Position numbers and translations under genes: made by a program. From contig JADLKP010000154.1 of the NCBI GenBank assembly GCA_016838945.1, forward strand, positions 1 to 5,428: DNA of 5,428 nt, given 5' to 3'. This document shows, piece by piece, positions 1 to 3,811 of the stretch. The stretch's first letter is position 1. The number at the start of each line of letters is the position of its first letter. The DNA comes from Methanobrevibacter sp. (lineage in GTDB: Archaea; Methanobacteriota; Methanobacteria; Methanobacteriales; Methanobacteriaceae). The notes under the pieces are model-generated. The model had not been told where the DNA came from. It made no database searches and saw only the letters and a list, made by a program, of their open reading frames with translations.

Positions 1-12
1 AAGAATTAATTT

Positions 13-43
13 AAAGATTATTAATTAAAATAATCTTTTTTTT
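13..43 (+). terminator. Hairpin plus T8, copy 1
   Basis: AAAGATTATT (13-22) pairs perfectly with AATAATCTTT (29-38) around the loop AATTAA, and T runs from 36 to 43. On the plus strand this resembles an intrinsic or oligo-T terminator. That fits a plus-strand gene ending left of the window and converging on the gene at 114-503. The stem is only A/T pairs apart from one G-C pair, so the T run, which is what archaeal RNA polymerase mainly responds to, is the stronger part of the evidence. Confidence 0.5.
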
Positions 44-74
44 AAATTAGTTTATTTATGATAAGAATTAATTT

Positions 75-105
75 AAAGATTATTAATTAAAATAATCTTT
101 TTTTT
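75..105 (+). terminator. Hairpin plus T8, copy 2
   Basis: This is the exact duplicate of the hairpin at 13-43: arms at 75-84 and 91-100, T8 at 98-105. Read on the minus strand, the hairpin lies just beyond the stop of the 114-503 gene but has no long T run after it, so it suits plus-strand transcription better. It could still help end the minus-strand transcript. Confidence 0.45.
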
Positions 106-113
106 AAAATACT

Positions 114-503
114 TTAATTTGGGATTACTGTAATGTTTCTTCCATAGGTACATCCTTTATATTTTCCATCACCGGCATAAGTAAAATCACCATAATAGTT
201 ATCCTTGCCGGCATCTTCCAGATATTGGGCATCCTCTATGAAAAATTCACCATTTTCATCCGTTGTCGTATCAACCAATGTTCCCATCTGGTATCCTGGC
301 TTATGATATGTGATGGTTTTATTAGCTACTCCTTGACCGTAGGAATCCATTAATGCACCTTTAAATGATCCTCCCTCTTCAACTTCAGTAGCATTGACTA
401 TCATAAATGTACTCACATCATTGTTAAACTGGAACCAGAATACTCCTATGCATACTGCAAGTCCAATCAGCAACAGTAAAAAATAATAACTTTCTCTTTC
501 CAT
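114..503 (-). CDS. Small membrane-anchored protein with one Ig-like/CarboxypepD_reg-like domain
   Basis: The product is 129 residues. After a short charged N-terminus (MERE), residues 7-26 form one hydrophobic segment, probably an uncleaved signal anchor with the C-terminus outside the cell. Residues 40-128 look like one beta-sandwich domain: an EEGGSFKGALMDSYGQGV segment, then TDENGEF (81-87), then FTYAGDGKYKG (107-117), ending in NITVIP. This order (gain of a D-x-x-G-x-x-V turn, TD-x-x-G-x-F, then YAGD-x-x-Y) is typical of Ig-like repeats in methanogen adhesin-like proteins, but here there is only one. The ATG is preceded by AAGGTG (509-514 on the plus strand), which supports this start. 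No partner gene is adjacent. The function is unknown; a surface or cell-wall-associated role is an inference from the topology. Confidence 0.8.
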   Translation of the reverse strand: MERESYYFLLLLIGLAVCIGVFWFQFNNDVSTFMIVNATEVEEGGSFKGALMDSYGQGVANKTITYHKPGYQMGTLVDTTTDENGEFFIEDAQYLEDAGKDNYYGDFTYAGDGKYKGCTYGRNITVIPN

Positions 504-530
504 TTAAACACCTTAATAATATTTAATATT

Positions 531-580
531 ATATTGGATAATATTTTAAATAAATATATTGAATAATATTTTAAATAAAT
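531..580 (-). repeat. 25-bp tandem duplication in the promoter region of the small membrane protein gene
   Basis: 531-555 and 556-580 are head-to-tail copies of 25 bp that differ at one base (G537 versus A562). On the minus strand the unit contains a TATA-like stretch, CAATATATTTA at 552-562. A start site about 25 bases further on would fall near 530 and give a leader of roughly 25-30 bases before the ATG at 503. The duplication is seen directly; its role as a promoter element is inferred. Confidence 0.75.
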
Positions 581-741
581 TTAATTATTTTTATCATATT
601 TGGAGTGGAAAGTAAATAGAATAATTTAAAAATCATCTGTCATTTGAATTCAATTTAATCAATAGATCATTAAACAATTTTTTCTTTTGCAATTAAATAG
701 GAAACTTTATTTTAATGAATTAATATATAATTAATCATTAG

Positions 742-776
742 TATAAATTAACTAACTTTAATTTGTTATAAATTAA
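742..776 (+). promoter_or_regulatory. Two candidate TATA boxes for ftr, 25 bp apart
   Basis: TATAAATTAA occurs twice, at 742-751 and 767-776. The second copy would place the transcription start near 795 and give a leader of about 30 bases with the GGTG ribosome binding site (819-822). The first would place it about 25 bases further upstream. TTTATAAATA (near 804-813) is too close to the ATG to be the main TATA box for a leadered transcript. In DNA this AT-rich such matches are common, so this is a candidate only. Confidence 0.4.
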
Positions 777-786
777 TCTCGAGATT
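775..786. promoter_or_regulatory. 12-bp perfect palindrome upstream of ftr
   Basis: AATCTCGAGATT is a perfect 12-bp palindrome centred between 780 and 781. The flanks extend the symmetry imperfectly (ATTAA on the left, TTTTAAT on the right, offset by two T). It sits directly after the second TATA candidate and about 40 bases before the ATG. That is the usual place for an operator bound by a dimeric regulator. Its CTCGAG core also stands out as GC-containing sequence in almost pure A/T. Function is inferred from position and symmetry alone. Confidence 0.35.
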
Positions 787-827
787 TTAATTTATTCTAA
801 TTTTTTATAAATATTTATGGTGAAAAA

Positions 828-1721
828 ATGGAAATTAACGGTGTAGAAATTAAAGATACTTACGCAGAAGGTTTCGGAATTAAAGTAACTAGAATTTTAG
901 TAACTGCAGCTACTCCAAGATTAGCTAAAATCGCAGCAACTGAAGCAACTGGTTACGGAACTTCTGTAATCGGATGTCCTGCTGAAGCAGGTATTGACTG
1001 TTTTGTACCAGCTGAATGTACTCCTGACGGAAGACCTGGTTACGCAATCATGATCTGTCAAGGCGGTAAAAAAGCACTCGATCACGAATTAATGGAAAGA
1101 ATCGGTATGTGTGTATTAACCGCTCCTACTGCAGCTGCATTCAACTTACTTGAATCTGAAGAAACCTTAAAAACCGGTAACAAACTCAAATTCTTCGGTG
1201 ACGGTTTCGAAAAAGAATGTTGCATTGATGGAAGAAAAGTACATTCAATTCCAATCATGTCTGGTGACTTCTTAGTAGAATCTGAATTCGGTTACAAAGA
1301 TGGTGTAGCTGGAGGAAACTTCTTCATTTTAGCAAAAGATGTAATGGCTGGAGTAAAAGCAGCTCAATTAGCTGTCAAAGCAATTTCTCACGTGCCTGGT
1401 ACCATCACCCCATTCCCTGGCGGTATGGTTGCTTCCGGTTCCAAAGTAGGATCCAACAAATATTCCAAATTCTTAAACGCATCCACTAACGAAAAAATGT
1501 GTGTAACCTTAAAAGACCAAGTTGACTCTGACATCAGAGCTGACGCTGACGGTGTATTTGAAATCGTTATTGATGGTGTAGATGAAGAATCTGTAAAAGC
1601 AGCTATGAAAGCTGGTATTATGGCAGCTTGTACCGTTGACGGTGTACTTGAAATCAGTGCAGGTAACTTCGATGGTAAATTAGGTGCTTACATCATGAAA
1701 TTACACGAATTATTTGAATAA
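828..1721 (+). CDS. ftr: Formylmethanofuran--tetrahydromethanopterin formyltransferase
   Basis: Ftr (EC 2.3.1.101) moves the formyl group from formylmethanofuran to N5 of tetrahydromethanopterin. This is the second step of CO2 reduction to methane, in the cytoplasm, and characterised enzymes are homo-oligomers. The 297-residue product has the normal family length and is recognisable throughout. The N-terminus is MEINGVEIKDTYAEGF; TGYGTSVIGCPAEAGID lies at 41-57, FPGGMVASGSKVGSNKYSKF at 196-215, and NASTNEKMC at 217-225. The C-terminus AYIMKLHELFE is intact. The ATG at 828 has GGTG at 819-822, five bases upstream, as expected for this group. The gene is monocistronic by its context: a long promoter region before it and a hairpin terminator after it. 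Its codon choice is more uniform (GGT, GAA, GTA, AGA) than in its neighbours, as expected for a highly expressed gene. I see no frameshift. Some methanogens carry a second Ftr paralogue; sequence alone does not tell which this is. Confidence 0.97.
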   Translation: MEINGVEIKDTYAEGFGIKVTRILVTAATPRLAKIAATEATGYGTSVIGCPAEAGIDCFVPAECTPDGRPGYAIMICQGGKKALDHELMERIGMCVLTAPTAAAFNLLESEETLKTGNKLKFFGDGFEKECCIDGRKVHSIPIMSGDFLVESEFGYKDGVAGGNFFILAKDVMAGVKAAQLAVKAISHVPGTITPFPGGMVASGSKVGSNKYSKFLNASTNEKMCVTLKDQVDSDIRADADGVFEIVIDGVDEESVKAAMKAGIMAACTVDGVLEISAGNFDGKLGAYIMKLHELFE

Positions 1722-1785
1722 TTCTGTAATTTATTAAAATTTAATTTAATTAGTACATTAACTTAAGATGGTGTATTAATATTTT

Positions 1786-1817
1786 GAGATAATTTTATTA
1801 TCTCACTTTTTTCTTTT
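1786..1817 (+). terminator. ftr terminator: hairpin and T-rich tract
   Basis: GAGATAAT (1786-1793) pairs perfectly with ATTATCTC (1797-1804) around a TTT loop, followed by T runs at 1807-1812 and 1814-1817. It lies 64 bases after the ftr stop. More T-rich sequence follows to about 1855, including two tandem copies of TATCTATTT (1822-1839). Both the hairpin and the oligo-T stretches fit transcription ending here before the next gene. Confidence 0.75.
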
Positions 1818-1893
1818 ATTATATCTATTTTATCTATTTTTTAACTAATTTTTTGAAATTGCTTACAATTTATGGGGTAGAGGAATGGTCTGA

Positions 1894-2466
1894 ATGAAGG
1901 AATATTTGCTGGAGACAAAAAGCATTGATTATATGAATCCACATATCCAAGAAAAGGTTCAGAAATTAAAAGAGCAATCATGTGATGATGCAGATTATAT
2001 TAAAAGAGCTTATGTCTTTGTCAGAGATCAAATTCCACACTCATGGGATATACAAACAAATATAGTTTCAAGGACAGCCAGTGATGCATTAATAAATAAG
2101 ACAGGCATATGCTGGATAAAATCATGTCTTCTTGCAGCACTTCTCAGAGCAAATGGAATTCCATCAGGAATCAGCTATCAACTCCTTACAATAGCTGAGG
2201 ATGATAGTTTAGGCCATATTGTCCATGCCTTGAATACGGTCTATATTGAAGATTCAAATAAGTGGATTAGGCTTGATGCTCGTGGAAATGTTGGAAATGT
2301 CGGTGATGATTTTAGTTTAGAAAAAGATTACTTGGCTTTCTCACCTAGAAGCGAATTTGGAGAAATTGATTATAACGACAACAATCCTGATTTGGATGAA
2401 AGACTAGTTAATAAACTTGAGGAAACTGAGAATCTAATGGAAATGAAAATAGATTTTGAGTTTTAA
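1894..2466 (+). CDS. Transglutaminase-like (papain-fold) domain protein, soluble
   Basis: The product is 190 residues with no signal peptide or membrane segment, so it is probably cytoplasmic. It carries the Cys-His-Asp pattern of the transglutaminase-like fold. Cys73 is in GICWIKSCLLAALLRANGIP (71-90), His111 in HALNTVY, and Asp128 in WIRLDARGN. A leading region (YIKRAYVFVRDQIPHS, 35-50) and a trailing LAFSPRSEFGEIDY (147-160) also match the general layout of the COG1305-type family common in bacteria. Members are thiol hydrolases or transferases, and the substrate here is unknown. It lacks the pseudomurein-binding repeats and secretion signal expected of a pseudomurein-lysing peptidase, so wall lysis is unlikely. 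The start at 1894 has GAGG at 1880-1883, a rather long 10-base gap. A two-codon ATG-GTC-TGA at 1885-1893 sits immediately upstream. The gene is convergent with the channel gene. Lateral origin from bacteria is possible but not shown. Confidence 0.85.
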   Translation: MKEYLLETKSIDYMNPHIQEKVQKLKEQSCDDADYIKRAYVFVRDQIPHSWDIQTNIVSRTASDALINKTGICWIKSCLLAALLRANGIPSGISYQLLTIAEDDSLGHIVHALNTVYIEDSNKWIRLDARGNVGNVGDDFSLEKDYLAFSPRSEFGEIDYNDNNPDLDERLVNKLEETENLMEMKIDFEF

Positions 2467-2482
2467 TTCCTCTTGAGTTTAT

Positions 2483-2489
2483 AAAAAAA
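2483..2489 (-). terminator. T7 tract after the channel gene
   Basis: Read on the minus strand, CTCTTTTTTTATA begins about ten bases after the channel stop codon and contains seven consecutive T (A7 at 2483-2489 on the plus strand). It lies in the 33-bp gap between two convergent stops. A run of this length fits archaeal oligo-T termination. Only a weak 5-bp stem (2470-2474 with 2488-2492) is visible, so no hairpin is claimed. Confidence 0.45.
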
Positions 2490-2499
2490 GAGTTAGAGT

Positions 2500-3630
2500 T
2501 TACTTTTTAAATTGTTTAGTAAACTCATTTATTTCATCAAAGCTTAAATTGACTCCCAAAACAATTCCCTCATTTTTAAGTTCTTCGATTGCCATATTTA
2601 AAAAGAATTTGTCTGGACCTGATACCCAATGGGAATGAACTTCATTTACAGTTTCGTAGATTGTTTCCAAAGATTCTCTGACATTTTTATCTGTGTTGAT
2701 CTTTTCGACGAAATTGTCTTCTGCAGATTCATCTAAAACGCCAATTGTTCTTGAAACAGGAGTTCTGATTCCATGGAAATGGTATTCTATATTTTCAAGA
2801 TGGCAATTGTATTTTCTAAGGATTTCCAATTCTTTTCCAATGAAATTAATGCCGTGCCTCTCAGTGATGTGGACTAGATTAGGTTGTACGGCAGCGAAGT
2901 AAATGTCAGTTCCACCACTTGCCTCTGGAGAAATAACCTTATTTGCACCGGCATGCTTTAATCGCTTAATGTTTTCCTTTTTGCTTGCCCTTGAAACAAT
3001 CCACGCATCCTTATACAATTCCCTTGTTGTAAGGACTATGAATAAGTTATCGACATCACTTCCAGTTGTCACAATCACTCCTAATGACTTATCAATATTG
3101 AGCTTTTTAAGGGTTTTATCTTCTGTTGCATTTGCATGAAGTGCAATTACATTGTCATTTTTTTCAATATCATCTAATTTTTCTTCATTTTTTTCTATAA
3201 TAATTACTTTTTGCTGTCTTTTCATTAATTCTTCATAAGCTGCGGCACCTACTCGTCCAAAACCACATAAAATATAATGATTTTCCATTTCAGCTAATTT
3301 TCTTTCCATAATTCTTCCACTCCTAATGTCATGTAGGTTTTGTGTAACTGAACTAATAATGAATGTAACAATATATGCTAAGAGCCCTACTCCGGATAGG
3401 GCCAGTGTCACACTAAAAATCTTTTGCAATGGAGTTATTGGGATAATGTCTCCATATCCTACTGTAGCAATGGTTATTATAGTGTAATATACTGAATCTG
3501 CTGTGTTCAGATTCATGATAAAAATGGATCCTAAAATCCCATATAATATGATAATAACAATTATGAGGATGGCAAAAATTCCTGTTTTGTCTTTTTTTAT
3601 ATAATTCAATAAGATTTCTAGGTTTTTCAT
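2500..3630 (-). CDS. Two-TM potassium channel with cytoplasmic RCK (TrkA-N) domain, MthK-type
   Basis: The 376-residue membrane protein is probably a tetrameric K+ channel. Residues 18-38 form TM1, a pore helix leads to the selectivity filter TVGYGD (56-61), and residues 70-94 form TM2. From about 117 there is a Rossmann-type RCK domain with the nucleotide motif GFGRVG (123-128) and an acidic residue after strand 2 (KVIIIE, E146), which suggests NAD(H) or another adenine nucleotide as ligand. The segment KENIKRLKHAGANKVISPE (218-236) is typical of RCK. Residues after about 255 do not show a clear TrkA-C pattern and are not recognised. By my recalled alignment to MthK, the calcium ligands D184, E210 and E212 are replaced by T188, R214 and S216, so calcium gating at that site is unlikely. 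I chose the ATG at 3630 because GAGGAA lies just upstream; an in-frame ATG at 3642 (four more residues) has only a weak ribosome binding site. It is divergent from nnr. Confidence 0.9.
   Translation of the reverse strand: MKNLEILLNYIKKDKTGIFAILIIVIIILYGILGSIFIMNLNTADSVYYTIITIATVGYGDIIPITPLQKIFSVTLALSGVGLLAYIVTFIISSVTQNLHDIRSGRIMERKLAEMENHYILCGFGRVGAAAYEELMKRQQKVIIIEKNEEKLDDIEKNDNVIALHANATEDKTLKKLNIDKSLGVIVTTGSDVDNLFIVLTTRELYKDAWIVSRASKKENIKRLKHAGANKVISPEASGGTDIYFAAVQPNLVHITERHGINFIGKELEILRKYNCHLENIEYHFHGIRTPVSRTIGVLDESAEDNFVEKINTDKNVRESLETIYETVNEVHSHWVSGPDKFFLNMAIEELKNEGIVLGVNLSFDEINEFTKQFKK
3307..3324 (-). promoter_or_regulatory. Internal Shine-Dalgarno and ATG for an RCK-only product
   Basis: Inside the channel gene, AGGAG (3324-3320) stands ten bases before an in-frame ATG (3309-3307), codon 108. 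Translation from here would give a 269-residue soluble protein holding the whole RCK domain and C-terminal region without the pore. In MthK, an internal start at Met107 produces such a protein, which joins the full-length subunits in the gating ring. Here the distance from Met108 to the first RCK strand (HYILCGFG) matches that of MthK in my recalled alignment. The ribosome binding site and ATG are seen; use in the cell is inferred. Confidence 0.5.
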
Positions 3631-3640
3631 TTTATTCCTC
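3628..3640 (-). promoter_or_regulatory. Ribosome binding site deciding the channel start
   Basis: GAGGAA (3640-3635 on the minus strand) precedes the ATG at 3630-3628, with six bases between GAGG and ATG. The alternative upstream ATG (3642-3640) overlaps this ribosome binding site and has only TGGA-like sequence before it. This favours the shorter protein. Confidence 0.6.
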
Positions 3641-3695
3641 ATTTGGATTCCAGTTTTGAATTTTATAAAAAATCCTATTATTTTTTAATTTTTTA

Positions 3696-3717
3696 AGTTG
3701 ACTTATATTTTTCAACT
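3696..3717 (-). promoter_or_regulatory. Inverted repeat around a TATA-like element upstream of the channel
   Basis: AGTTGA (3696-3701) and TCAACT (3712-3717) form a perfect 6-bp inverted repeat with a 10-bp spacer. On the minus strand the spacer reads AAAATATAAG, a plausible TATA box. Transcription would then start near 3680 and give a leader of about 50 bases to the ATG at 3630. A dimeric regulator binding both arms, which lie about 16 bp apart centre to centre, would cover the TATA box. The motif is seen; regulation is inferred. Confidence 0.4.
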
Positions 3718-3746
3718 ATTGTCCTTATATTTAATTATTAGTATGA

Positions 3747-3760
3747 TTATATAATATAAT
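3747..3760 (+). promoter_or_regulatory. Candidate TATA box for nnr
   Basis: TTATATAATATAAT lies 52-65 bases before the nnr ATG. A transcription start about 25 bases downstream (near 3780-3785) would leave a leader of roughly 30 bases carrying AAGGTGA (3801-3807). A second candidate, TTTATAAAAA near 3774-3783, would start transcription at the ribosome binding site and is less likely. Confidence 0.4.
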
Positions 3761-3811
3761 GTTTATTGTAATTTTTATAAAAATTCAATTATAAATGATT
3801 AAGGTGAAACA

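Larger units (their letters stand above)
1..108. repeat. Two 46-bp identical direct repeats, period 62
   Basis: Positions 1-46 and 63-108 are identical over 46 bases and are separated by a 16-bp spacer (47-62). Each copy contains a perfect 10-bp inverted repeat with a 6-base loop followed by eight T. The first copy begins at the first base of the window, so the array may continue to the left. The second copy ends 5 bp before the stop codon of the minus-strand gene. The repeat is seen directly. A recent tandem duplication of a terminator region is an inference. Confidence 0.9.
504..827. other. Divergent intergenic region between the small membrane protein gene and ftr
   Basis: These 324 bases of very AT-rich DNA lie between two divergent starts. 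The left part (531-580) is a 25-bp tandem duplication near the minus-strand start. The right part (about 719-786) has TATA-like elements and a palindrome before ftr. The middle (about 590-718) shows nothing I can support: no ORF with a good ribosome binding site, no tRNA-like structure, and no strong GC-containing hairpin. A small RNA cannot be excluded by eye. Confidence 0.6.

Noticed and set aside
1..108. CRISPR-like repeat array
   Set aside because: There are only two repeats, the 16-bp spacer is too short and AT-only in style, and the unit itself is a terminator hairpin; no cas genes are present.
719..735. ATTAAT-N5-ATTAAT symmetric element upstream of ftr
   Set aside because: ATTAAT is its own reverse complement and is expected often in DNA this rich in A and T, so the symmetry carries little weight.
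1894..2466. Pseudomurein endopeptidase or prophage lysis gene
   Set aside because: The Cys-His-Asp fold is shared, but there is no pseudomurein-binding repeat, no secretion signal and no phage gene nearby.
2470..2492. Hairpin between the convergent stops (CTCTT with AAGAG)
   Set aside because: Only five base pairs with a 13-base loop; too weak to call apart from the adjacent T7 tract.
2693..2902. Plus-strand open frame of 69 codons
   Set aside because: It lies antisense inside the channel gene, has no recognisable domain, and its composition follows the opposite-strand codons.
2903..3139. Plus-strand open frame of 78 codons
   Set aside because: It is also antisense to the channel RCK coding region, with no family resemblance; it is a shadow of the real gene.
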